Below, one piece after another: positions 16,095-24,399 of a stretch of DNA of 53,641 nt. The position numbers were made by a program, and so were the translations under genes. Every line of letters begins with the position of its first letter. The first letter of the stretch is position 1. The notes beneath the pieces are model-generated. The model searched no databases, was not told where the DNA came from, and saw only the letters and a list, made by a program, of their open reading frames with translations. The stretch spans positions 1 through 53,641 of the forward strand of contig JAFTQI010000028.1 of the NCBI GenBank assembly GCA_017462825.1. The letters are read 5' to 3'. This DNA is from Clostridia bacterium (lineage in GTDB: Bacteria > Bacillota_A > Clostridia > Christensenellales > Borkfalkiaceae).

Positions 16095-16508
16095 TTAAAA
16101 TTCTTGATAAACCCAAACGTACGTTTCGCCCGATTTCACAATCAAGCTCTCCGCGCCGACGCTCGCACTGCCGAGCGTTTCGCCGTTGTATTCGTATTCT
16201 CCCCACATTGTATTTGAATTTTCTTCGTCCGAGGTATAGAGCATCCAACAAGGGTTATAATCGAGGTCGTTTTCCACGCCGTTGATTTCCACAATCATAC
16301 CCTCTTTCGTCTTATAGGAAAACGCCCCATTTTCTTCCTTTTCCGACATTACTTCAAGCAACGTCTTCCCCGCCGACTCGTCGTCTGCTATAATTGCCAA
16401 CGGCTCAACCCCGTCCGCGCTCTTGCCGCACGCAAAGAATACGACGGACAAAACCACCGTCATCACCATAAACAACGCGCCCCATACAGCCTTACAAAAA
16501 ACTTTCAT
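16095..16508 (-). CDS. DUF4430-domain lipoprotein
   Basis: A 137-residue exported protein with a hydrophobic leader ending FFACGKSADG, a possible lipobox. A DUF4430 domain follows (LLEVMSEKEENGAFSY, INGVENDL, NPCWMLYTSDEE). DUF4430 resembles the C-terminal domain of transcobalamin, so a B12-binding or B12-related surface role is expected. ATG 16508 follows AGGAGTGAC and lies just beyond the riboswitch terminator; a longer frame upstream only reads through the terminator hairpin. Co-transcribed with the ECF S component. Confidence 0.85.
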   Translation of the reverse strand: MKVFCKAVWGALFMVMTVVLSVVFFACGKSADGVEPLAIIADDESAGKTLLEVMSEKEENGAFSYKTKEGMIVEINGVENDLDYNPCWMLYTSDEENSNTMWGEYEYNGETLGSASVGAESLIVKSGETYVWVYQEF

Positions 16509-16523
16509 TCTTTTGTCACTCCT

Positions 16524-16562
16524 AAAAAATTCCCCGAAAGCAATTTCTTGCTTTCGGGGAAT
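16524..16562 (-). terminator. Riboswitch-controlled terminator
   Basis: A perfect 15-bp stem (16529-16543 with 16548-16562) is followed by a T-run, between the cobalamin aptamer and the DUF4430 start. It is the likely transcriptional output of the riboswitch. Confidence 0.85.
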
Positions 16563-16644
16563 AGTACGCGAAAAACTCCGCTTGCATTTCAAGCGACATC
16601 TAACGCCTTTCCGCCCGTCCGCAGAAAATCGTTCTCTAAAACGC

Positions 16645-16815
16645 GCGGCAGGTCTCCCGACTTACAACGTCCCGTACGCGTTCAACGCGTACCTGCCCCC
16701 TTCCTTCCCACGTTTTTGCGCAGTGAAAGCGGGCGGACGTTCTTACGGTTGCGGCGGCAGTGGAGCAACTCGAAAATTCCGATTTCTCTCTTCCCTATTA
16801 AACCTTATTCGCAAA
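16645..16815 (-). ncRNA. Cobalamin riboswitch
   Basis: The minus strand carries the class hallmarks in order: GGUUUAAUAGGGAA, CGGAAUUUUCG, GCUCCACUGCCGCCGCAACCGUAAG, UUUCACUGCG, GUGGGAAGG, and AAGUCGGGAGACCUGCC. It is followed by a strong terminator and then the DUF4430-ECF genes. A variable stem between GGGAAGG and the AGUCGGGAGACC block is made by a palindromic copy of the dispersed repeat. Aptamer limits are approximate. Confidence 0.93.
16680..16704 (-). repeat. Dispersed repeat copy D (inside cobalamin riboswitch)
   Basis: GTTCAACGCGTACCTGCCCC plus CT is a full copy. With the preceding bases it makes the 19-bp palindrome GTACGCGTTCAACGCGTAC (16674-16692), forming a hairpin in a peripheral arm. 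Confidence 0.75.
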
Positions 16816-16850
16816 TAAAGTACCGTTCGTTCGTATTCGGTTGTACATAC

Positions 16851-16879
16851 AGTATACCACTGCACAATAAAAATGTCAA
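16851..16879 (-). promoter_or_regulatory. Promoter of the cobalamin-uptake operon
   Basis: TTGACA (16879-16874), 17 nt, TATACT (16856-16851). Its -35 directly abuts the U-tract of the degV terminator. Confidence 0.85.
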
Positions 16880-16910
16880 GAAAAAAGAAACGGCGCAAAA
16901 CGCCGTTTCT
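16880..16910 (-). terminator. degV terminator
   Basis: The 10-bp stem AGAAACGGCG/CGCCGTTTCT with loop CAAAA is followed by TTTTTT on the minus strand. Confidence 0.88.
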
Positions 16911-16922
16911 CCAATTTTTCTA

Positions 16923-17828
16923 TTATTTCAACAAATCGAAAAGCTCCGTTCTGGTTTTTGTCGATACCCAACCGCAAGCGATACCGCCCGGACCTACGTG
17001 CGAACCGATTACAGGACCCATAATCGTAACAAGCGGTTTTATACCTGTCTTTGTTTCCACTAAGTCCGCCAATTCCTGCGCGCCCTTTTCGTTATTCGTA
17101 TGCACGACGACCGCAATCCCCGTTTCATCTACAGGCGCAAGCGCCATATGGTCGATTACGCGCGCAAACGCTTTCTTCATACCCTTGCATTTTTCCTGCA
17201 CTTTCAGCTTGCCTTCCGCGTCAAACGCGAGCATGGGTTTAATATTCAGCATCGAGCCGAACACCGCAGCCGCCGCCGAAACTCTGCCGCCTTTTTTTAA
17301 ATAGAACAAGTCGTTCGGGAAAACGCAATGTTGGATACGGTGACGTACTTCCATTAAATAATCGTACGTCTCTTTCGCGGTCATACCCTTATCGCGGCAG
17401 TCCGCCGCCAAAGACACCAAAATTCCCTGCCCGATAGTCGCCGTCAAGGGGTCGACTGCGTACACGTTAAAATCGGGATATTTTTCTTTCATATCGCGTG
17501 CCGCTTGCTCGGTGATAGTGATCGTATTTGCAAGTCCCGAAGAAATCATGAAATGTACAACGTCTTTCACACCCGCTTCCGCCATTTTCGTAAAGTGCTC
17601 CATGTGCGCTTCGTAATTGAGCTTCGCCGTTCGGGGAAAATATCCCGCCGAGACCTTTTCATAGAACGCTACGTATTCTTCCTCTTTTTCAAAATTATCG
17701 AAATATTCCTCAATTTGACCGCCCTTTTCCATCGTAAACGTTAAGGGTACAAACCAAATATTTCTCTCCTCCACGTACGCCTTTTTCAAGTCGCAGGTCG
17801 AATCCGTCGATACGTCAAACAACGCCAT
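16923..17828 (-). CDS. DegV family fatty-acid-binding protein
   Basis: A 301-residue protein with the DegV fold. The N-terminal VSTDSTCDL binds the carboxylate end of a fatty acid in family members, SSGLANT is the second phosphate/carboxylate-like loop, and YLKKGGRVS with a C-terminal IGSHVGPG are conserved. Family members (FakB) hand fatty acids to FakA kinase; no fakA is nearby, so the partner is unknown. It starts at ATG 17828 after AAAGGAG and has its own consensus promoter and terminator. Confidence 0.92.
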   Translation of the reverse strand: MALFDVSTDSTCDLKKAYVEERNIWFVPLTFTMEKGGQIEEYFDNFEKEEEYVAFYEKVSAGYFPRTAKLNYEAHMEHFTKMAEAGVKDVVHFMISSGLANTITITEQAARDMKEKYPDFNVYAVDPLTATIGQGILVSLAADCRDKGMTAKETYDYLMEVRHRIQHCVFPNDLFYLKKGGRVSAAAAVFGSMLNIKPMLAFDAEGKLKVQEKCKGMKKAFARVIDHMALAPVDETGIAVVVHTNNEKGAQELADLVETKTGIKPLVTIMGPVIGSHVGPGGIACGWVSTKTRTELFDLLK

Positions 17829-17860
17829 CTTTTTTCTCCTTTTTCCTTTCGTGCCGATTT

Positions 17861-17889
17861 ATTATACCATAGCATAAAATCTTTGTCAA
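17861..17889 (-). promoter_or_regulatory. degV promoter
   Basis: Perfect TTGACA (17889-17884), 17 nt, TATAAT (17866-17861). Confidence 0.92.
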
Positions 17890-17903
17890 CAATTTCAATA
17901 TAT

Positions 17904-17927
17904 ATTGTCACGATTTTTTATGACAAT
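17904..17927. promoter_or_regulatory. Inverted repeat between degV and tkt promoters
   Basis: ATTGTCA and TGACAAT arms are separated by 10 bp. Placed between two divergent promoters, it could bind a dimeric regulator; no regulator is identified. Confidence 0.4.
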
Positions 17928-17988
17928 GCCCGAAAAAATTCCCCTTTTAAAAAAGAGAAAATAATTCCTATTTTTTCTTCTCAAAAGC

Positions 17989-18017
17989 TTGAAAAAACAG
18001 GCGAAAATATGTATAAT
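17989..18017 (+). promoter_or_regulatory. Transketolase promoter
   Basis: TTGAAA (17989-17994), 17 nt, TATAAT (18012-18017); the leader is about 65 nt with no riboswitch recognised. Confidence 0.85.
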
Positions 18018-18089
18018 ATTAATAGACGGTTTTCATTATAGCGACCGCATTGATATAACGACAAAATCATTTTCATTTAGGAGAACCAT

Positions 18090-20090
18090 ATGGACGTACA
18101 AAAAACTACCATCAACGCGATAAGAATTTTATCCGCGGAAGCGATTGACAAAGCAAAATCCGGTCATCCCGGTTTGCCCATGGGTTGCGCGCCGATTGCG
18201 TACACATTGTTTCAAAACTTTTTGAAATTCAACCCCAAGGATTTACAATGGGAAAATCGCGACCGCTTCGTGCTCTCCGCAGGACACGGCTCAATGCTCA
18301 ATTACAGTCTTTTTCATTTGTACGGTATGGGGATTACCAAAGAAGACTTAATGAATTTCCGTCAGCTCAATTCCAAAACCCCCGGTCACCCCGAATACGG
18401 GCACACCGCGGGCGTAGAAACGACGACGGGACCGCTCGGTCAAGGCATTGCGAACGCCGTCGGTATGGCGGTTGCTGAAGCACACCTTGCCGCGCGGTTC
18501 AATAAACCGAACTTCAAAATCGTAGACCACTACACCTACGCAATTTGCGGCGACGGATGTTTAGAAGAAGGTATTTCCTATGAAGCTTGCTCGTTTGCGG
18601 GCACGCATAAGCTTGGCAAACTCATTGTTCTCTACGACGATAACGAAATCACTATCGAAGGCGATACTGACGTCACGTTCAAGGAATACGTCGGCGCGCG
18701 CTTCGCGGCGCAGCATTGGCAAGTACAGCACGTAGACCTGACCCAATCGGACGACGTAGAAGCGCTCTCCGCGGCAATCAAAAAAGCGAAAGCACGTACA
18801 GACAAACCGTCTATCATTATTTGCCATACCCGCATCGGTAAAGGCTCACCCTTGGAAGGCTCGGCGAAAGCGCACGGTGCTCCTCTTGGTGCGGAAAACC
18901 TTGCAAAGGCAAAGGAAAAACTCGGCTGGGATTTTCCGCCCTTCGAATGCCCCCAAGAAGTATTTGAGCATTGCGCGCAAGCGGCGATTGCGGGCGCAAA
19001 AGCCCAAGACGAATGGGCGGAAACTTTTAAAGCTTATGAGGAAGCGTACCCCGAGCTTGCGGCGGAATATAAAAAAGTCATGGCTGGTGAAATGCCCAAC
19101 TTCGACGAAATCGCAGGTCTTTACGATTTCGAAAAGCCGATGGCGACCCGTCAAACGTCGGCGAAAGTACTCAATGCGCTCGCAGCGCATATCCCCCAAC
19201 TGATGGGCGGTTCGGCTGACCTTGCTCCCTCCAACCTTTCGGATATGAAAGATACGGCGGAAATTCAATACGGCACTTTCTCCCCCGAGAATTTCGCAGG
19301 TAGAAATATACATTTCGGTATCCGCGAACACGCAATGGCGGCGATTGCGAACGGTATGCAGCTCCACGGCGGCGTACAAGCCTACTGTGCAACCTTCTTC
19401 GTGTTCTCCGATTACTGCAAACCTGCAATGCGGCTCTCGGCGCTCATGAAAGCGCCCGTCACCTATATTATGACGCACGATTCCATCGGCGTTGGGGAGG
19501 ACGGTCCTACCCATCAGCCCGTAGAACAACTGATTATGCTCCGTTCCATTCCTGGCTTGAAAGTCTATCGCCCTGCAGACGGCAAAGAAACCGCGGCGGC
19601 TTGGGTTTCGGCATTAAGCGGAAAGGAACCCACCGCACTCGTGCTTACCCGTCAAGGCTTGCCTCAATACGAAAACAGCGGCAAAATCGCCTTAAAGGGC
19701 GGCTACGTTTTGGAAGACTGCGACGGTACGCCCGACGTGCTTTTAATGGCTTCGGGTTCGGAAGTCGAGCTTTGCGTAAAAGCCAAAGCAGTTTTGGCGG
19801 AACAAGGCGTAAAAGCGAGAGTCATTTCCCTGCCCTGTTTCGAAGAATACGAAAAGCAAAGCGCGGAATATAAAGAAAGCGTTATGCCGAAGAACGTAAA
19901 AGCGAGAGTTGCCGTCGAAGCGGCTTGCCCGTATAGTTGGTATAAATATGCAGGCGACAGCGGCGAGTTCGTTTGTATGACTTCATTCGGCGCGTCCGCT
20001 CCTGCAGGTCAACTTTTCGCCCATTACGGTTTCACCGTAGAAAACGTCGTTGCGAAAGCGCTTGCGTCCATCGAAAAATCCAAAAACTAA
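18090..20090 (+). CDS. tkt: Transketolase
   Basis: A 666-residue full-length thiamine-diphosphate enzyme that transfers two-carbon units between ketose and aldose phosphates in the pentose phosphate pathway. SGHPGLPMGCAPIAY opens the protein. GDGCLEEGISYEA followed by DDNEIT is the ThDP/Mg2+ site. TTTGPLGQGIANAVGMA and the C-terminal half blocks GIREHAMAAIANGM and THDSIGVGEDGPTHQP are canonical. ATG 18090 follows TAGGAG. Monocistronic, with its own promoter and a strong terminator. Confidence 0.98.
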   Translation: MDVQKTTINAIRILSAEAIDKAKSGHPGLPMGCAPIAYTLFQNFLKFNPKDLQWENRDRFVLSAGHGSMLNYSLFHLYGMGITKEDLMNFRQLNSKTPGHPEYGHTAGVETTTGPLGQGIANAVGMAVAEAHLAARFNKPNFKIVDHYTYAICGDGCLEEGISYEACSFAGTHKLGKLIVLYDDNEITIEGDTDVTFKEYVGARFAAQHWQVQHVDLTQSDDVEALSAAIKKAKARTDKPSIIICHTRIGKGSPLEGSAKAHGAPLGAENLAKAKEKLGWDFPPFECPQEVFEHCAQAAIAGAKAQDEWAETFKAYEEAYPELAAEYKKVMAGEMPNFDEIAGLYDFEKPMATRQTSAKVLNALAAHIPQLMGGSADLAPSNLSDMKDTAEIQYGTFSPENFAGRNIHFGIREHAMAAIANGMQLHGGVQAYCATFFVFSDYCKPAMRLSALMKAPVTYIMTHDSIGVGEDGPTHQPVEQLIMLRSIPGLKVYRPADGKETAAAWVSALSGKEPTALVLTRQGLPQYENSGKIALKGGYVLEDCDGTPDVLLMASGSEVELCVKAKAVLAEQGVKARVISLPCFEEYEKQSAEYKESVMPKNVKARVAVEAACPYSWYKYAGDSGEFVCMTSFGASAPAGQLFAHYGFTVENVVAKALASIEKSKN

Positions 20091-20105
20091 TATCGTAGAA
20101 ATGTG

Positions 20106-20140
20106 AACAGCCGCGTTTTTGACGCGGCTGTTTATTTTTC
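20106..20140 (+). terminator. tkt terminator
   Basis: The 10-bp stem AACAGCCGCG/CGCGGCTGTT is followed by TATTTTTC. Confidence 0.9.
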
Positions 20141-20262
20141 AAGAAATTATCACATTTTCACAACGAGATTTCCTTAATCGTTTGCTATACTACGTTTGAC
20201 AATGATGCTTATCCGTTTCCAATCAAGCTTTGGCTTGAGTAAAAACACCTCCATAACAACGC

Positions 20263-20303
20263 AAAAACGTACGCTCTTCCCGCGTACGTTTTTGTTTTTA
20301 TTT
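20263..20303. terminator. Bidirectional terminator before the S41 protease stop
   Basis: A 12-bp stem AAAAACGTACGC/GCGTACGTTTTT with loop TCTTCCC. The plus side is followed by GTTTTTATTT; the minus side ends in TTTTTGCG. It serves the S41 protease gene and possibly a short plus-strand transcript from 20.2 kb. Confidence 0.8.
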
Positions 20304-20306
20304 CTC

Positions 20307-20327
20307 ATTCAACGCGTACCTGTATGG
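20307..20327 (-). repeat. Dispersed repeat copy E (after S41 protease stop)
   Basis: ATTCAACGCGTACCTG matches the consensus over 16 bases; it begins a few bases after the gene's stop codon on the minus strand. Confidence 0.7.
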
Positions 20328-20331
20328 CTCG

Positions 20332-21705
20332 TTAGGAATATAACTGCGCGATCGCGGCGTTGATTTCTAAATCCTTCCCATACGCTTCTTTCACCGTTTT
20401 CGCACCGTCTTCGGGCAAGATCCCCCTGCCGTGAATACTCGTTTTTGAGACGGGCCAACGGATTTCCGCCGTCGTGAGTTTTAACGCGTCCTTTTCAAAC
20501 CAATCCAAATAATAGGTCGTTTGCATAATCCCCTTGCCATAGGTTTTCGCCACGCCGCCGCGCTCGGATAAACAAATATTTTCATACGAAAGCGCCCCGT
20601 AATCGAGCATAAAACCAATCAAACATTCCGACGCCGAAGCCGTGTCGATATCCGCAAGTACGAAAATACGGCTTTCGGGCTTGAAATAATTTTCGTAAAC
20701 GTTCCCGCGCGCATTGTAAGCGACTTTCTTATTCCCGTAATCAGCAAGCACTGCAAGGGGTGTGCTTCCTTTCGCGTTCTTGCCGAAAAACGCCGCGATT
20801 TCCTGCATGACGTCCAAATATCCGCCCGTGTTCCCGCGAAGGTCTAAAATCAAATCGGTTTTGCCGTCTTGACGAAACTGGTCCATTGCCGTCGCAACCC
20901 CCCTCGACGCATTCCCGCTGAACTGTATCAAGCGAATATAAGCCGTTTGATCGGGCAACGCCGTAAGAGCATTGCCTTTTTCCGTCCATTCGCTATTATT
21001 GCCACCCGTAAAGGCGTAGGAGGACGTGTTCGTGCGATAAAAAACGTAATTCTCTACGTAGACTTCTTTGGCAAGCGAAACGGTTTTTTCTTCGCCGTTT
21101 GATAGCACTCTCAAAAATACGGTTTTGCCCGTATCCATACCGCTTAAAAAGGTAGAGAAAACATTGAAATTTTGGCTTTCAGTCAGTCCGTCTTCCTCCG
21201 CCCCGAACGCGATAATTTTGTCTCCTTCCAACAAACCCGCTTTTTCCGCAGGCGAGTTGCCGCTCACGCGCGTGATTAAAATTTGTTCATTCCCGTCCGC
21301 GTCTTGGGTCAAAAGCATTGCGCCGATCCCGCCCCTTTTTCCCGCTAACGTTTGTTCGTTCGTTTTGAATTCTTCCGCTGTCATATAGTAGGAATAAGGG
21401 TCGAGCAAGTCGTTATTGACCGCATCGTAAAGGGTAGAATAAAATTCGTCGTTGGAAATATCCTGATAATATTTATCGTCGATTTTATCCTTTATCCAAA
21501 TCAGTTTTCGCATACCCTTGTCAAGCGAAAACCAAAAGGTCAAAGCGCCCGACGCGAAAAGTATTGCAGCAAGCAATACACACCCGATGATTTTCCATAC
21601 TTTTTGGGCTGTTTTCCCTTTTTTAGTAGGGGCAGGTACGCGTTGAACGTCGGTTTCAGGGTTATTTTCAAAATTGAAAATTTCGTTGTTTTCTCGGTTT
21701 TCCAT
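20332..21705 (-). CDS. S41 (C-terminal processing) peptidase with PDZ domain
   Basis: A 457-residue membrane-anchored serine protease. A short cytoplasmic N-terminus precedes one membrane helix (about residues 38-60), then a PDZ domain (GGIGAML, SPAEKAGLLEGDKI) and the S41 core. The catalytic serine is in TASASECLIG and the lysine in AKTYGKGIMQT. It probably trims extracytoplasmic proteins. ATG 21705 lies 8 nt after GGAG, preferred to the GTG three codons upstream. The dispersed repeat, in reverse orientation, encodes part of its N-terminal VQRVPAP. Confidence 0.92.
   Translation of the reverse strand: MENRENNEIFNFENNPETDVQRVPAPTKKGKTAQKVWKIIGCVLLAAILFASGALTFWFSLDKGMRKLIWIKDKIDDKYYQDISNDEFYSTLYDAVNNDLLDPYSYYMTAEEFKTNEQTLAGKRGGIGAMLLTQDADGNEQILITRVSGNSPAEKAGLLEGDKIIAFGAEEDGLTESQNFNVFSTFLSGMDTGKTVFLRVLSNGEEKTVSLAKEVYVENYVFYRTNTSSYAFTGGNNSEWTEKGNALTALPDQTAYIRLIQFSGNASRGVATAMDQFRQDGKTDLILDLRGNTGGYLDVMQEIAAFFGKNAKGSTPLAVLADYGNKKVAYNARGNVYENYFKPESRIFVLADIDTASASECLIGFMLDYGALSYENICLSERGGVAKTYGKGIMQTTYYLDWFEKDALKLTTAEIRWPVSKTSIHGRGILPEDGAKTVKEAYGKDLEINAAIAQLYS
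21627..21648 (+). repeat. Dispersed repeat copy F (inside S41 protease, reversed)
   Basis: The minus strand reads GTTCAACGCGTACCTGCCCC plus TA; this is the only copy in the opposite orientation. Confidence 0.75.
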
Positions 21706-21745
21706 AATATTCACTCCAAGTTTATATCCTTTTTAGGATAAAAAT

Positions 21746-21790
21746 ATAATCCGTCCGCATAAAATACCCGTGGACGGATTATTTCTTTTA
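21746..21790. terminator. Bidirectional terminator between PucR and S41 genes
   Basis: An ATAATCCGTCC/GGACGGATTAT stem. Minus side TATTTTTATCC closes the PucR gene; the plus side is also T-rich. Confidence 0.75.
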
Positions 21791-22804
21791 TTTTTTCAAG
21801 AGCTTGTAAAGCACCGTCAGCACGCGAAAAGATACCGCGCCCGAGAAAAGACGGATATTCAAGCCCGTCGCCTTTTCAATTTTATCCAAGCGGTACAAAA
21901 GGGTGTTCCGATGCAAATACAAGCGACGGGAAGTCTCGCTGACGTTCAAGCTGCACTGTAAAAAGGCTTCCGCCGTAGCGAGCATTTCTTCGTCCTCAAA
22001 GACTTCTTTAAAGCGTTCGTCGCTGATTTCCGAAAGATATTCGCGCAAACGGCTTTCCGGTACGTCCTCCAGCATTTTCATTAAGATAAAATCGCGGTAA
22101 AAATGTACGTTCCCTTGGATTTGGAAAACGTCCGCATAGCGGAGTGCGTTTTCAGCGCTTGCGTACGAAACGGCAATATCTTTCAGTTCGCGCACGGTAG
22201 GTCCGACTCCCGCCTGCACGTCTACGCCAAGTTCTTCCTTGAGAGACTGCGTTAAAAATTCCGCATAATCGACGGAAGAATGGGATTCGTCCGCCGTTTC
22301 TTCTTCAAAACGTACCAACACGCAAATATCGCGGCTGATTTGCACGACGGTATCCAAGCTGTTTCCGCCATACTGTTCCAACGCGGAAACCGTTTCGTCC
22401 ATTAGCTTCGGCACTCGCAATACAATCGCAAAACAGGGCGTGTTTTTTACGGAATATTTCGTCACGTACTTATAAATCCCCATCGAGGAATATTCCCCCA
22501 TAAGAATTCGCTTCAACTGTTCCGTTTTCGGCAGTTCGGACACCTTTTCTGCAAAGCCTTCGATATACGAAGGCAAAAGCAAAGCATAGTTTCTTTCCGC
22601 TTCTCCGCACCCATCCAAAATCCCGATATACCCGACGTTTCTATATAAAAAACGGAAGAAGGTATGTCTCCCGTCATCCGTCACTTTATCAAACTGCCAA
22701 TCGCAAACGGGCAAATCCGCAACGGGGGCGTTTTCCGCGTAGTACGACAAACGGATATTCAATTTTTCCATAAGCTCTTTGACGATTCTTTCTATTTCCG
22801 TCAT
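21788..22804 (-). CDS. PucR/CdaR-family transcriptional regulator
   Basis: A 338-residue protein. The central GGDEF-like region typical of PucR/CdaR proteins spans about residues 120-240. The C-terminal HTH_30 domain (AEAFLQCSLNVSETSRRL, then YLHRNTLLYRLDKIE) is diagnostic. The ligand and targets are unknown; the adjacent divergent orphan membrane gene at 23.1 kb is one candidate. ATG 22804 follows GAGGAG. It has its own promoter and terminator. Confidence 0.88.
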   Translation of the reverse strand: MTEIERIVKELMEKLNIRLSYYAENAPVADLPVCDWQFDKVTDDGRHTFFRFLYRNVGYIGILDGCGEAERNYALLLPSYIEGFAEKVSELPKTEQLKRILMGEYSSMGIYKYVTKYSVKNTPCFAIVLRVPKLMDETVSALEQYGGNSLDTVVQISRDICVLVRFEEETADESHSSVDYAEFLTQSLKEELGVDVQAGVGPTVRELKDIAVSYASAENALRYADVFQIQGNVHFYRDFILMKMLEDVPESRLREYLSEISDERFKEVFEDEEMLATAEAFLQCSLNVSETSRRLYLHRNTLLYRLDKIEKATGLNIRLFSGAVSFRVLTVLYKLLKK

Positions 22805-22860
22805 ATCGCCGCTCCTCGGCGGACTCTACGTAAAAGCCGCCCTAATTTCTATACAAAACT

Positions 22861-22889
22861 ATTATATCGCAAACGAAAAATTTTTTCAA
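22861..22889 (-). promoter_or_regulatory. Promoter of the PucR-type regulator
   Basis: TTGAAA (22889-22884), 17 nt, TATAAT (22866-22861). Confidence 0.82.
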
Positions 22890-22970
22890 GGGGTTTTTCA
22901 TATCTTTGTCTTTTTTTCCTTGATGAAAGTGTAAAAACACTTAATTTTTTTAACTTTTTTTTACGGAAAG

Positions 22971-23022
22971 ACTTAAAAAATACTTTTTAAGTATTGACAT
23001 CTTCCGTCGAAAGTGTTATAAT
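22971..23022 (+). promoter_or_regulatory. Consensus promoter with upstream inverted repeat
   Basis: Perfect TTGACA (22994-22999), 17 nt, TATAAT (23017-23022). A 9-bp-arm inverted repeat (22971-22979 with 22984-22992, ACTTAAAAA/TTTTTAAGT) ends two bases before the -35. The AT-rich DNA may act as an UP element or an operator. A smaller AAGTGT/ACACTT hairpin with a T-run lies at about 22927-22949. Confidence 0.9.
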
Positions 23023-23099
23023 ACTATAAAATGTAAAAGTTTGACCCTGCGTAGCGTAAGCAAAGCGGGAAATCCAAAATAACTTTCAGGAGATTTGTT

Positions 23100-24383
23100 A
23101 TGGCTAACAAGGCTAAAAAGAACGTAAGCTATCGCTTACTTGCTGTACTTTTGGTTGCGGCGTGTGTTGCTCTCGTAGTCCTGCCGATCAAAGTATTGGG
23201 CCGCTTCCAAGGCTCTTTCGTCCTTGGCGAATTCGCTTTGTACGAAGTAGCGCAGGACATTTTTGATTCCGGTATGAAACTTTGGGGCGTACTTCCCACT
23301 TTCTGTGACGACTCGACGTATTTGGGTATCGCGGCAGCTCTTGCGCTTTACGTATTCGCAGCAACGATTGTCGTTGCGTTCGTTTGCGCATTCATCGCGA
23401 TTTTCACGAGAAAGAAAGCTCCCGGTCTCGTTCGTTTCGCAACGTTCGTCATCACTTGGGGCGCAGCGGCTTACGCACTTTCCATTCTTTGCATCACGTC
23501 GTATAGCAGCGTTGTAGAATTGACCTTTGATTGGCTTACGACCGGCATTGCGCTCGGCGCGGCATTCTTCTATTTCGTGCTTCAAATCGCACACACGGGC
23601 AAGGCGGCTTGGTTCAACGCAATCCACTTCATCCTTTCCCTTGCTTATACCGCGGCTTTGATTCTTGCGTTCACGCACGAAGGCGCTGCTGTAAGCGCAG
23701 CTCTTAACAGCTCGAAGAATATTTGGAAGATTTTGATGCTCGCAGTAGTTGGTCTTTCCTTCCTCAACCTTGGTATCGCAAGTTGCCGTGCAAACTCCAA
23801 AAAGGGTCTTGCAGGCGATCCTATTCGCTACGTATTCCAAGTCATCGTTGCACTTGGGGCAATCTACATCTACCACGCAATCAAGCTTGAAAGCAAATCC
23901 TATCTTTTCTTCACGGTTTGCGCAATCATCGTTTCCCTTCTTCAAATCGTTATCGCACTCAGCCAACTCGGCGTTCGCCGTAAGAAAGCTGTAAAAACGG
24001 CAAAGAGCGAAGCAATGAACGAATTCGAGTTAGAAGAAACGATCGAAGCTGTTCCTTACGAAGGCGGCCCTGTAGCAGGCGTAGAAGTTGCTGAATTGGT
24101 AAATGCTGACGACGCAGACGCAAGCGCAGAAGAAGCGGAAGAAGATTACTCCGGTAAATTCGACGCGTTCATCGGCACGCTTTCTAAAGCGGAAAGAGAA
24201 GAATTCATCGACGTTTACGTACTTCGCACGAACGGCGATATGCCTGAAATTCCCGAATACGTTGTAGGCGGAAACAATAAGGCGTTCTTCAATAAGGTGT
24301 TCATTTACCTTGGTCAATACAGAGAAAAAGTTTCGAGCGAACTTCTTGGCAAGATCTACGATTTCTCGCGAAAGCTTTCCTAA
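23100..24383 (+). CDS. Uncharacterised polytopic membrane protein with acidic linker and C-terminal soluble domain
   Basis: I do not recognise the family. The 427 residues begin with a basic stretch, then about seven or eight hydrophobic segments to about residue 300. A very acidic linker follows (NADDADASAEEAEEDYS), then a soluble domain of about 75 residues ending FIYLGQYREKVSSELL. It is expressed from one of the best promoters in the window, has an AGGAG site and a strong terminator, and stands alone. Strong expression and a cytoplasmic tail suggest a structural or envelope-associated role; this is inference. Confidence 0.75.
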   Translation: MANKAKKNVSYRLLAVLLVAACVALVVLPIKVLGRFQGSFVLGEFALYEVAQDIFDSGMKLWGVLPTFCDDSTYLGIAAALALYVFAATIVVAFVCAFIAIFTRKKAPGLVRFATFVITWGAAAYALSILCITSYSSVVELTFDWLTTGIALGAAFFYFVLQIAHTGKAAWFNAIHFILSLAYTAALILAFTHEGAAVSAALNSSKNIWKILMLAVVGLSFLNLGIASCRANSKKGLAGDPIRYVFQVIVALGAIYIYHAIKLESKSYLFFTVCAIIVSLLQIVIALSQLGVRRKKAVKTAKSEAMNEFELEETIEAVPYEGGPVAGVEVAELVNADDADASAEEAEEDYSGKFDAFIGTLSKAEREEFIDVYVLRTNGDMPEIPEYVVGGNNKAFFNKVFIYLGQYREKVSSELLGKIYDFSRKLS

Positions 24384-24399
24384 TCTCTAGAAAATAATT

